Below, in pieces: positions 33,401-43,900 of a DNA stretch of 64,000 nucleotides. The DNA lies in NCBI GenBank assembly GCA_902728285.1, contig CACVBU010000259.1, positions 62,001 through 126,000 on the forward strand, in the 5' to 3' direction. A program made the translations under genes and the position numbers. The notes under the pieces were generated by a model. That model was not told where the DNA came from, searched no databases, and saw only the letters and a program-made list of their open reading frames with translations. Numbering within the stretch: position 1 is the first letter of the stretch; every line of letters begins with the position of its first letter. Origin of the DNA: Clytia hemisphaerica. Taxonomy: Eukaryota > Cnidaria > Hydrozoa > Leptothecata > Clytiidae.

Positions 33401-36400
33401 GATATAGAGTATTTCTTGGTTGGTGTAGTAGAACTTCAGCAGATTGTGGGCCTTTAGATGACGATTGTTCTTCTTTGTAAACTCGCTCTGATTTGTGCTG
33501 TAATTCATCAATGATCCCTTTGAAATTGCTGTTATCCAAAAAAAAAAAGTAAAAAGATTATTGTTATTAAAATTTCTTGGCCAATATAGATTTGTTTTTT
33601 AAACTAAAAAAATTTTAACTTAAATTTAAACCTCTTGTAGTGAAGGTCGAATATATAGTTTTAAAATAGAAACATAACGCTTCTGGTTACTCTTTTGACC
33701 ATTATAAAGCAAAAAATAAAAAAGAATTTACGACACTTTTGCTTTCTTTGTCCTCTTCTTTTACAAAATGTTTTGACACTTTTTAATAGATCAGAATTTT
33801 TTCCTTGTAGATGATTGTACGCAATTACATGAAGCTTTTATTTATAGGTTTTAACATTTTTGATTTCTTGAAAATTCTCAGTCTATGGTCAACTTTTTAT
33901 AAAAACAAGACCGAGAGGAAGTTGAAATTACACGATTATGAAAAAGAATTGGGATAATCATCATCAATTGAAAGAGGCCCTATAGTAGAATAAAAATATA
34001 TACCTAATAAGGAATTGCCAGGAATTGACCAGAAAGATACGATCCATCATAACACAAATCAAACTATACCTAAAAAGAAAAATTACAGTCCATCAAATCA
34101 TAAACTATAGTCTCTTTGGCAACTACCCCCATACTTTCAGTTTTAATACCATACTAGAGAATTGAACACTTTTTTGAAGGTAATCTTTTCTAGTGGCTTT
34201 GTAACAAAACCCTTTGTGATAGCAACCATTGACACTGAATACACGACACTCAAAAACAATAGGCATTCGCAATCATAATTAATTAAAGTTTCTGTTCCAA
34301 TACTCCAAAGACATTATACAGAACATTAAAAATGATAAACGAAATTTCAAAATGAAAATCAAAACAAACCATCTTTGGAAACCACGTGACTGAAGATCTT
34401 TCAAATGAAAAGTATGACTGAACACATATCCTGATGATTCGTCGCCAAACATGATGGGACCCTCTCTACCTGGGCACACTTCACAACTGAGACTAAAAAG
34501 GATTAAAAAGAAATGGTTGTTAACAAAGAATACACATAAAAATTAACAGCTTCAGGAGTTATTCCTGGCTTAAAAGTAAAATTAGCTGAAAAAAAAAGAA
34601 GTCGATTTTAATCACCATATGAATTGAAGAAGTCTCGATGTGCTGCAAAATATCATTATAAAACTGCAATTTAAAAAATATCATCCTAAAACTGCAATTT
34701 TAAAAAGCAATCAAGAAAACAATATTTCAAAATCCAATAACATTAATAAGCAGATATTACCAACGAAAACCTATTGAATATATGTTTTATTATATACCTA
34801 GACGAAAAAAACAAAACATTAATTATGTCAATTGTCGAACGTTTCACATAAAACACTCCCATAATTGAACGTTCGAATGTTTTTCTTTTTTAATGATTTT
34901 CTTAATTACCTCCAGTCATAAAATTTGTTCATGAAATTGACAATAGATTTATTTTAATGAATTTCTTTGATATAACAACAAGAGAATTAAAATTTGAAAG
35001 CAAAATTTAAAAAAAAGTCTACCGTGGTATAATAGCTATGGTATATCAGGAATTATTCAATGACTGTTTTTATCTACAGGTATATAATAATAGCAGATAT
35101 TCCGTGGTCTCTCATTTGATATTGCAAATTATTGACTCAAGGTGAGTGATACAGCATGAATTATCAATAATGATAAGTGTTAGAAAAGAGACAGAAAAAC
35201 TACCATTCTTCATATAGCTACCTTCTAACACAAGCATGTCTAAGGACAGCGAAGAGTTCTGGTTCATCGGGATGTTGAGAGCTGATATAACTGATATGGT
35301 ATTCACGGTCGATACTTATGTACCCTGGCTGTCCTGGTTCAATGGACCTACATCCCTAACAAGAAAAAAAAAATCAGAATAACACTTATATAAATACCCA
35401 AGGATCTACTGAACTAAAAGGTATTTAATAGTAAAACCACAACAATCCCACAAGCCCAATGTAAGAATTAAAAAATAGAATGTTGATTTTGGAATTAACC
35501 TTTTATTGTTTGCTTGATAATGTCCTAATTTTATCCAAAATCGAATAATTATGACCACACACTTTTGAGATTAAAAAATGATTTCAAGAAAATTCATCTG
35601 TAACATAAAAAAAACTATGGCAGATCATCACAAAATTTTAACTCAAAGAAACTTATCATTCCATTTCAGTGATTTTAGAAGTGGCTCAAATTATGAATAC
35701 TAAAAGTGAAAACACATTCTACCTCACATGTTGATGGTTTGGGTATTGTTGATGACTAGTGTTTAAAAAAAGAATATTTATATCATTATGATGCATGTAT
35801 TATGGTAAATGATAAATAGCACTGAGGATATAAAATTTCAAATCTTATTTATTTCAATACTTTTGAAAACTACCGTAACTCCGTGTATTGCCGACATACC
35901 TTGTTCACTAATTTCGTCATAACAAAATGTTTATGAATAAAACCCTATGAGTAAGCTGTTAAAAACATTACCCTAACTTCTTTGCAGGCCAGATATTTGC
36001 TACCAACAAAGGTATACCGGTATTACACAAAGTTACGGTAATGGAAGAATTCATATTGACTTGAAAATCTTTCACCACCAACTAAAACTCAAGCTGCAAC
36101 AACAGAAACCAAATTTTTGTTAAGAAAATAAAAAAAACACTCACTTTTGGTTTTTCAGCTGATTCATTTGTAGCTTCCGATACTGAAGAATCTGAATTGT
36201 TTCTGTCAAAATAAAGAAGAAATAAGTTATGAAAAGAGCTACTCTTAGGTTCCAAATAAACGCCCCCCCCCCGCTTGTTAATTTTTCAAAAATTTTCCAA
36301 CCCCCCCCCCCCAGACCTTATTAGGACCCCTAGTCTATTATTTTTAAAGAAGTTTTCAGCTTTCAATGAGAAGGTCTCTTATTCTGCTCTAAATAGCCTA

Positions 36401-37502
36401 GAATAGCCTGATTTTAGCCTATATTTACCTTATTTTTGGGTTTTCGCAAGTACAATTTCCAAAATTTTCCAACCCCCCCCCCTGTTTATTTGGAACCTAA
36501 GAGTAAAGCTAATCTTGCAGGAAGGTCAGTTAGAGCTGAAACTAAAACTAGTCTCATTAATAGTGGGCAAAGCTTGCATTTCAGACAGAAATAGAACTTT
36601 TACACAACAAGTTATAGCCTATCTTACTAATATTTTATTAATTTTTGTGGCTTTGTGAGAAAACCATATGCCTTATAAATCTTGAACAAGAACAAAGTTC
36701 ATCTTTGATGTATATAGAGCTTTGAAAGCTGAATTCTAAGATAAAACATAAAGAAACTTATTTAATTTTTGTAGTGAGAAAACATGTTCAAAAAAATCGT
36801 GTTCAAGAAAATTTACCACATAATTCTTTCATACCGACCTTTTGTATGTAATTCCACATAGAGAGGGAGAAGGAGCTACTCCATTTCGGATGTCATTTGG
36901 TGTGTGGTTTTGACAGTGAAATGGCTGGAAAACATTAAAAAGCGAGAATAATTAAGTTCTATTTATTGCTAAAAGATAACAAGTGAAACCATTTTTGGTC
37001 CTGTAAATTCTAAGGTGAATCAGTATTAAGCTGTAATAAAGATAATGTGATATATATTTTGAGTACCTAAGTAACTGCGACCGTAGTGCAATGGTAGAGC
37101 ACCCGGCTACAGTGCGAAAGGTTGTGGGTTCAACCCCCAGCCGTGTCATACTGAAGATTTCTAAAATGGTACTTGATGCCTCTCTGCTTCAAGCGTAAGT
37201 GGAGCAAATCAGGGAGGAAGAGTGTCGCCCTCCCCTACCTTCGGGTAGATAGCTATTAAAAGAGGAGCCTTTCAAGTCGCCTTCGAGTCGCCTCCGACTG
37301 CGGTCGCAGACTTACTAAGTAACTGCAATTGAAATTGAATTTATAAAAATGTTGAGCTTTTCTCATAACCAGATCTGTCAATTTAATTATCAAATTATCA
37401 TGACTATAAAATGTTAAAATGAGACAAAAATACCTGTGTACAGAAAAGGATGCTTGGTCCATGTGCTTCACAAAAATGACATAACGCTATGATAGCATTC
37501 AT
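27474..37502 (-). CDS. FLCN: Folliculin, complete, 20 coding exons
   Basis: Predicted 552 aa (human 579). Exons, all complement: 37434-37502, 36839-36924, 36145-36202, 35723-35755, 35222-35355, 34370-34492, 34004-34069, 33398-33528, 32757-32815, 32151-32246, 31723-31774, 31295-31365, 30874-30987, 30298-30354, 29498-29605, 29186-29214, 28944-29011, 28188-28290, 27900-27962, 27474-27612. All introns are GT-AG and all phases join without a stop. Start [16 protein letters not shown], the block [40 protein letters not shown] and C-terminal [17 protein letters not shown] match folliculin throughout. The N-terminal longin half and C-terminal DENN half are both present, joined by an acidic linker (exon 11). 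Arg163 in LQSRGFQRW aligns with the human arginine finger Arg164 used as GAP for RagC/D. Role: with FNIP at the lysosome it controls Rag GTPases and TFEB/AMPK signalling. Includes micro-exons of 33 and 29 bp. Donor GTCGGT of exon 2 and GTTTTG of exon 11 are weak but required by phase. Confidence 0.97.
28429..28680. mobile_element. Dispersed repeat in FLCN intron 17
   Basis: Inverted ends ACTTATTTTCCATCCAGAAC / GGATGGGAAATAAGT enclose the AAACAAAGGAACCGCTAGAT block shared with 12535-12800 and 19795-20105; the tail has TTGCCTGAGAAGGGTTAAAG and AGCCCTTCAGGCTT. Confidence 0.75.
29710..30158. mobile_element. 449-bp MITE in FLCN intron 14, TTATA duplication
   Basis: TIR CAGTCTGTGCCACTAACCCG pairs over about 50 bp with the right end. 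TTATA flanks both sides (29705-29709 and 30159-30163). The interior is built from CTTCC(C/G) and GGGAAGA blocks, so it could fold extensively. ORFs on the minus strand here are repeat translations. Confidence 0.85.
31552..31635 (-). ncRNA. 5S rRNA-derived fragment in FLCN intron 11
   Basis: On the minus strand GATCACGGATATTAGCATCG, then GGGCCGGGATAGTACTTGGA, then TGGGGGGCCGCCTGGGAACT resembles the 3' two-thirds of eukaryotic 5S rRNA (helix III through C box and GGATGGGNGACCGCCTGGGAA). The 5' third is missing and several paired positions are changed, so it is a pseudogene or the head of a 5S-derived SINE. It is in the same orientation as FLCN. Confidence 0.75.
33074..33348. mobile_element. 275-bp MITE in FLCN intron 8
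   Basis: Ends CACTCCTGTCTCACAGACCC / GGGTCTGTGACACAGGGGTG are inverted repeats. The interior contains GGGATGAAATT-like repeats. Target duplication is not clear (TA on the left only). Confidence 0.75.
35873..36038. mobile_element. 166-bp MITE in FLCN intron 3, TA duplication
   Basis: Ends CCGTAACTCCGTGTATTGCC / GTATTACACAAAGTTACGG, TA at 35871-35872 and 36039-36040. The ends resemble those of 48182-48396 (CTGTAAGTTGG / CCAAGTTACGG), suggesting one family. Confidence 0.75.
36242..36503. mobile_element. 262-bp MITE in FLCN intron 2, TA duplication
   Basis: Ends CTCTTAGGTTCCAAATAAAC / GTTTATTTGGAACCTAAGAG are perfect inverted repeats followed inward by poly-C tracts. TA at 36240-36241 and 36504-36505. 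Confidence 0.85.
37079..37314 (+). mobile_element. tRNA-derived SINE with 12-bp target duplication
   Basis: Head GACCGTAGTGCAATGGTAGA has the A box and a D-arm (GTGC/GCAC); GGTTCAACCCC is an intact B box. The anticodon stem does not pair, so it is not a functional tRNA. The body runs to 37314. CTAAGTAACTGC is repeated exactly at 37067-37078 and 37315-37326, as expected for LINE-mediated insertion. It sits in FLCN intron 1, antisense to the gene. A deleted relative is at 11240-11400. Confidence 0.9.
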
Positions 37503-37647
37503 ATTTATTTATTGCAAAAAAAATAATTCTCTGAAAAAAAAAAAAAAAATGTGACATAAAAGATTTCAGTTTAACTTCTTTTCTTGAGACCTTTAAAATC
37601 TAAATCTAAATGTTTCAAAACTATTTTACAATGCAAATGCATATGTA

Positions 37648-38328
37648 AAGTCTATTCACGATAAGTGTGCACTCTTTTTTCTTTCACCTATAACTTTTGA
37701 AGTAATTCTTCAATCTTTATAAATTTGGTATCATTGGAAAGATATTAGTGAGTGGAACAATTTGAAATGAAAAAAATTTCAAAAAAATTCTAAAAATGAA
37801 GATGAAAATGAAGAAGAAAAAAATGAAGATCTTGTAGAAAAATGCTATAACTTTCATTTTCACTGGAGAGATTCTTTGATCTTAGGAGATCATCACTGTG
37901 GAAGAATTTCATTAAAATATTTATTCAATACAAAGTTATGATACAAAGTTAATAAGTGATTGACCCCAAAAAACAGCAAAAAACTGCAGAAAACAGCGTT
38001 TTTAGACGTCAATCAGCTTATAACTTTATTTGATATCTTTTGACTGAATGATTATTTTTGAGAATTTTTTTCACAGTGATGACGTTCGATGATTAAGGAT
38101 TCACTTCAGTGAAAATAACAGTTATATATAGCACTTTTCTACAAGATCTTCATTTTTTTCTTCTTCATTTTCATCTTCATTTTTAGAATTTTTTTGAAAT
38201 TTTTTTCATTTCAAATTGTTCCACTCACTAATATCTTTCCAATGATACCAAATTTATAAAGATTGAAGAATTCCTTCAAAAATTATAGGTAAATGAAAAA
38301 AGAGTGCACACTTATCGTGAATAGACTT
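37648..38328. mobile_element. 681-bp foldback element between FLCN and CSN7
   Basis: Arms of about 200 bp (AAGTCTATTCACGATAAGTG and onward) are reverse complements, with TA at 37646-37647 and 38329-38330. The arms include GATGAAAATGAAGAAG purine runs. It fills most of the space between the FLCN start codon and the CSN7 stop codon. Confidence 0.85.
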
Positions 38329-38544
38329 TAGTACACTTTTTAATGACTTTAGAGTTCTCTCAACGATGAACACGTCAGCATAATAGATTCAAGCTAAATA
38401 TTTGGGAAGATACAAAGATTAAGGAGAAGATGAACACAACACCATCCATTCATGGAAAGATTCTTCTTGATCTTGTAAGAAAGCTGTTGCAAATAAATAT
38501 AAAGTATAAACAATAAGAAATGTTTAGAGTAAAATGTTGTGAAA

Positions 38545-39342
38545 TTATTTCGTTCTTGACGTTGATGGTTTTACTGCAGATTTCATTATAGTCTTTGAAG
38601 ATGCTTTCATCTTCTGATTTCTAGCTACTGGAGAACCACTGGATTCTGGTTCCAGAACTTGCTGCATATCCTGTGCCCGATGTATCTTCTTCATACTCTC
38701 AATATTATTTTCGATATCTTTACGGTGTTGGGCTTTAGATTCTTTGTTCACATTGGCACGACTGCTTTGTACGTCCAGATTTACCATTGCAGCTTCACAT
38801 TTTGCTGACCAGTTTTGAAGAGTATCAATGATGGTTTCAATCATCTCTGGCTTTATATCTCGACCAACCACAAAATCAACTTCCAAACGCTTCTCCTTTT
38901 GGTTGATTTTCCCTTGTAAGATATCTGCATATATCGCTTCAATAATCAAGTCTTCCAACTGTCTCAAATTATCAAGTCCTAAGCTACTTTTCAAACTGTC
39001 ATAATAGACAAACTTTGATTTTGAGGCTAGTGTAGCTAGTGTCAAAAGACGTAGCTTTCTTATTTGAGCATCATTCAATTCTGGAAGACTTTCTTTTTTT
39101 TCTTGAAACTCCTTGTAAACACCAAATGCATACAATTGTAGGAGCCTCCAATATTGTGAATGTGTTTCATTGTTTTCCAACTCCTTAATACCATCAAGTT
39201 GAAGTAGTTCTCCAAAAACAAATACATTAGGGGCTTCAGTTACTTGTTGCACTAGTTGTGAAGCAGCAGCTCCTCGAACATTCTTCCCCAATAAGAGAAA
39301 TGGCTCTAGTGGATCAATTGTTTTGGTTTTTTCAGCAATCAT
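38545..39342 (-). CDS. COPS7: COP9 signalosome complex subunit 7, uninterrupted 265-aa ORF
   Basis: The ATG at 39342 gives 265 aa, against about 264-275 aa for human COPS7A/B. The sequence runs co-linear with the human protein from PFLLLGKNVRGAAASQLVQQ through NVFVFGELLQL, RQLEDLIIEAIYADILQGKI (the PCI-domain winged helix), LEVDFVVGRDIKPEM and the basic tail. The PCI domain spans about residues 40-165, with a long helix afterwards (about 170-225). CSN7 is a scaffold of the eight-subunit COP9 signalosome, which removes NEDD8 from cullins. The ORF has no intron, unlike neighbouring FLCN. A 3' splice site (TTTGCAACCTCTCCAG) ends 11 bp before the ATG, so a 5'-UTR intron or trans-splicing is possible. 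Start chosen by alignment to the family's N terminus. Confidence 0.96.
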   Translation of the reverse strand: MIAEKTKTIDPLEPFLLLGKNVRGAAASQLVQQVTEAPNVFVFGELLQLDGIKELENNETHSQYWRLLQLYAFGVYKEFQEKKESLPELNDAQIRKLRLLTLATLASKSKFVYYDSLKSSLGLDNLRQLEDLIIEAIYADILQGKINQKEKRLEVDFVVGRDIKPEMIETIIDTLQNWSAKCEAAMVNLDVQSSRANVNKESKAQHRKDIENNIESMKKIHRAQDMQQVLEPESSGSPVARNQKMKASSKTIMKSAVKPSTSRTK

Positions 39343-39890
39343 ATTTTTCAAACCTGGAGAGGTTGCAAATTAGAACAGATTTTAGTTTAGAGTGCTCCTA
39401 TAAATGTCAGTACCTTTACTGTGGTACAAGCCTTAATCTTTTATTTAATCTTAGTTTTTATATACTCAGCTTTTAGGGGAAGTTGAGAACTAGGGAGCTG
39501 TGCTTTCCACACCTTAGTTCCTGAGTTCTCCAAGCTTTGCTAAAAGTGTTGCGGTGTATGAGAGTTTAATATTTACTCAAACTGGAAAGAAAGTGTGAAA
39601 CAATAATAACTCTTTAAGTGTGTTTTGAAAGTAAAATATTTCTTGTCCAGAAGATTTAAAAAGCATTGTTTGCAGTATCTCATAAAACATCACCCTAGTA
39701 TAATGTTGCTTACTTGTTTAAGAATCAACAAGTAAGGCTGTTAGTGTAAACTAATATAGAGATATTGGACAGTCTAAAGCTAATCTCGACAATTTGGGTA
39801 TTTGCCCCCCCCCCAAAAAAAATGTTTTTCCAAAAGTTAATAGCTTTGAAAAATCTTGTATTAATGGCTTCATTTTGAACATAATCCTTA

Positions 39891-40590
39891 TAGCCCGTCA
39901 GCTAGGACCTAAAAATTCGGTTTTTCGTCTCCGGAATGGGAGTAATCCTAAGGTGGTTTTTTTGTATCCTTAGACATCCTAGTTATGGAAAAAGTTGGTC
40001 GACCAGATCAAATCGGTAGCTTAATATGATTTTTAGGCCCAAATGTGTGGCTCGGTGGTGTGAAATTACAGCAAAAAAATCGCTATTTTGGGGGGTCTGG
40101 CTAGCTTGATTCTGCCATAACTTTTGATCTAATAGTGTTTTGTGCTTGACATTTGGAGGAGTTTTTCATCATTATATGTTAAATTCAATGGCAAAAATTT
40201 TTTTTCAAAAATATGTAGTGGGGACCTACAACCGGCCCTCTGAGGCCGGTGAAGACCTAAAAATGAAATTTTCACACGTGAGCTATATTTTTGAGCGTAT
40301 ATCATGATGAACAGGCCGAAATATCTTGAAAATGCTTTGAAATAGCTCACAAAAGTTCACAAACGTGAAATATATTAAAAAATATTATATACTGGTCCTA
40401 ATTAGTTAAAGGTAAGGAAAGATAGAACTCAAAATTCTCAAAAAATCACTTTTTTAGCATTTTCTATACAAAAAATGTCATATCTTTTCATTGAATGATC
40501 AAAATCACTTGAAGTGTTAAAGAATGTTTTCTTTACTGAACCCAAACTAGAATAAAGGGGTAGGGTCCCAAGACAGGCCCTCAAAGGCGG
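39891..40590 (+). repeat. Left terminal inverted repeat of the Academ-like element
   Basis: About 700 bp, reverse complement of 46581-47271. Shared blocks include CGTCTCCGGAATGGGAGTAA at the outer side and GGGGTAGGGTCCCAAGAC at the inner side. The minus ORF at 40129-40350 and the plus ORF at 46821-47042 are mirror translations of the repeat, not genes. Confidence 0.95.
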
Positions 40591-40981
40591 AATAGGGCTG
40601 CTGGTTAGAGAAAATCACTTCATTTTTATCATAATAATTATCGTCCATTATCTTTTTTTCTTCACAATAATATCACAGCAATTAACACGTTTTATATGCA
40701 GTGCAGTCGATTTTGTAACATGTTTTGTGTGGGAAATACTTTCATATTTTACAATCAAATTATGGTCTCAATATTTATAACTAGTGGCAGTGACAGACTA
40801 ACAACATTACGGTTATGTTTTTCTTGATTGGCTGAATTTTAGACAATTATAATCGATCCACAAAATCTTGGCTTTTCGTGTTTTATTTATAATCGATTAA
40901 AGATACTTTTTATTATTTCAGATTGAAATGAAATTTAATAAATAGATAAAATGGTTAAAACAAGTAAGAAAAGGAAAAAGG

Positions 40982-43900
40982 ATGATGACGAAGATTGGGT
41001 TTCCAGAAGGCAAAAAGAAAAAGGTAGTTGCAAAGAAGAAATCCAAGTACGCAGGTCAATCTTGCTTTATACACATTACGGACTCTAGCGAAGACTTGAC
41101 AAAATTACCCTCTTCTGAATCATGGAAGAAACTGTTGGAAGCCGCTCGAATTCGAAACGATGAAAACGTATTGGAGTTAGAAATTCAACGTACTGCTGAT
41201 GGTGGAAATGATGATTACCCTGATATATTCTATCATTTGAAGTGTAGAAATACATACACCCACTGGAAGACTCTAGATAACATTTTAAAAGTAAGTATAT
41301 TTTAACAACTGACAGTTTGTCACAGAGTTCTTGGTTTAACTAACCCAAGAGAATCCGCAAGTCACCACTGACTTATTTTGAATGATATGAGACAGGGGTA
41401 TAAGAGATGTGATATATTGATTTTCACTAATGGTTTATACTAAATTATATTTCAGAGCACCCAACCACTATTCACCAACGAGAAAACCGATTACGAAAAT
41501 GTTGAAAATGAGCCCCCGAGAAGAAGGTCATCACGTCATAGTTCTGTTGAATCGGGAAGCAGTATTCTTCCAAAAAAGTGTATATTTTGCAAAGCAGACA
41601 AATACGTTTTAAGCAGTAAGACACGAGAGATTCTGACGCCTTGTGTTCAATTACGAGCAGATGATAAAATCAGGACATTGGCTCAGGAAAGATTCGACTC
41701 TGATGTTCTTGCTGTCACAAGCGATGAATTAATAGCAAAGGAAGCCCACTACCACTTTACGTGTTACAGAGATTATGTCCGCATTCGACCAAACGACGAG
41801 AACCAACAAGAACCATGTGGTGACACCGATACTGTTTTTGACGATGGAGATAACGATGACCTTACCGATCTCCTCAACTGTCTGAATGATCTACACCAGA
41901 ACCCGAGATACATCGAATTAAAATTTCTACAATCGTTAGTTAAATCAGAAAGTGGGAAGCGAAACATTCGACGAACCATCGAAAGAAAAACAAACGACTT
42001 CGTTTTTCTCTCTCGTGGTAAAACTATTTTCCTCTACCCATCTTCGTGGGAGAAAGAAGATATAGTGTCAGAATTGTATGAGGCCAAATTGAAACTTGCA
42101 GAAATCGATCAAGCTCAGGAACCAAAAGCGGTTGTTTGTCAAAGTGGCAGTATTATGAGGAAGGAAATAAAAGACATTGACTACACAATGCCATGGCCAC
42201 CTTCTCCTGAGGATATGAATGCCATCGATTTTCAAATACCAGAACATTTGGATTCATTCTTATCAGTCTTACTTTCTGGCAACATCAATTCTCAATCAGA
42301 TCGAGTAAATCGACTCAAACTTTCGTTTGCTCAAGATCTCGTATACGCAGGTATGTCGAACCTTTTAAAATACTTGAACATTGTAGGGATGTTGCTGTTT
42401 AAGAAATTTAAATTCATTTCATGATTTTACAAAATATCTAGTTTCTGCTTTAAACCAAATTATACTATATCAATTTTAGTGCACAACGGAGAGAAACTGA
42501 CACCCAAAAGTTGTTTATTGGCTTGTCAGATCAAAGACTTGACGAACAATGTGGAACTAATACGCACAATGAACAAATTGGGCCACGGGATAAGCTATGA
42601 TGTGGTTCAATCGTTACTGACAGAGGTGGCTTACCAAAAAGTTGACTCAACAGATGGAGAAAAGGTTCAACTTCCGGAAACCACCGAAAAAGAAACGTTT
42701 GCCATGCTTGCTGAAGATAACATTGATCGCCTCGAAGAAACACTATCTGGTATGAAATTAAATTATTCAACAATTCCAAAATCATTTCAAATAACAATAT
42801 CAATACCCTCGGCGTTTTAACATCTTGGATTTCTTTAAAATATCAAAAGAAACCCGTCATGTTATTTATTTTAGGGGAAGGGACGACACACAAAGTTAAT
42901 TCAATCATTATCCAGCCAGACGTGAAGAAAACAATTGAAATCGATGGACGTGGAGGAAGTTTCACAACGGAGCCTGTACATACAAAGCGAAGGTAATTGA
43001 TTTGCAAACGAACATAATGGAATTTCTGAATTGCTCTTGATCTGTTTATGATGATGGATTTCCGTAGTCTGACCGTTTATGTTAAAGCATATTATTTCAG
43101 CAATGAATAAGGCAAATATCTTGTTTCCCTTTTAGATCTTTTAAAAGCACCCCGACGTTGCTCGAAGATTATATTCTTGGAAAAAGGGTTGGGCCAAAGG
43201 CAACCTCAGCTGCCAAAGAAGATTCTTTCGCTGATATCCTCTGTGCCGATCAAGTCCATCTCTATAACACATGGGTAGCTTTAAGAATCCACCAACCAAT
43301 CATGCAACACGTGCCAAGCTGGACAGGCTTCTTTATCAAGATAAGGCAAGATATACCTATAAGACCCAGTCAAGTTGGTTATCTTGATTGTTTGGACGCC
43401 CCCGCCACTGAAATGTCGACGATCTATCACATGCTGGAGCGGGCTATACGAATCAAAGATCAACTCAATGTCAAATCAATCGTTTGTGTTTACGATCAGG
43501 CGATCTATGCTAAAGCGTATCAGATAAAGTGTAAGGAGCCAGAGAAGTTTAAAAGCGTCTTCCTTATGATGGGCACATTCCACATCATTATGACCTTCCT
43601 CGCTGTGTTGGCTACCAGATTCAAAGACGCTGGACTGAAGGATTTAGTCATCCAAAGTGTTCTTGTCGCCGAAGGTTCAGTTGATACAATGTTTTCGGGA
43701 TCACGGGCTTACAAGAGGGCAGTTAGAGCATACAAGATACTGTATGAAGCATTTTCACGTTTGTTACTGGAAAAATTCAAGAAGGAACATCCTAAAACTG
43801 TCAAAGCGTTGTATGACAGCATTGGAAGCAAAACCATCGAAAATTACACCGATGTTGTATCTTCAACGGAAATGCAAGAATATTCCAACAAACTCGTTTC

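Noticed and set aside
37079-37150. tRNA gene with A and B boxes
   Set aside because: The anticodon stem does not pair, and the segment is the head of a 236-bp unit with a 12-bp target duplication, so it is a SINE.
40129-40350. ORFs in the terminal inverted repeats
   Set aside because: Mirror copies at both ends of the transposon with no domain; they reflect shared repeat sequence.
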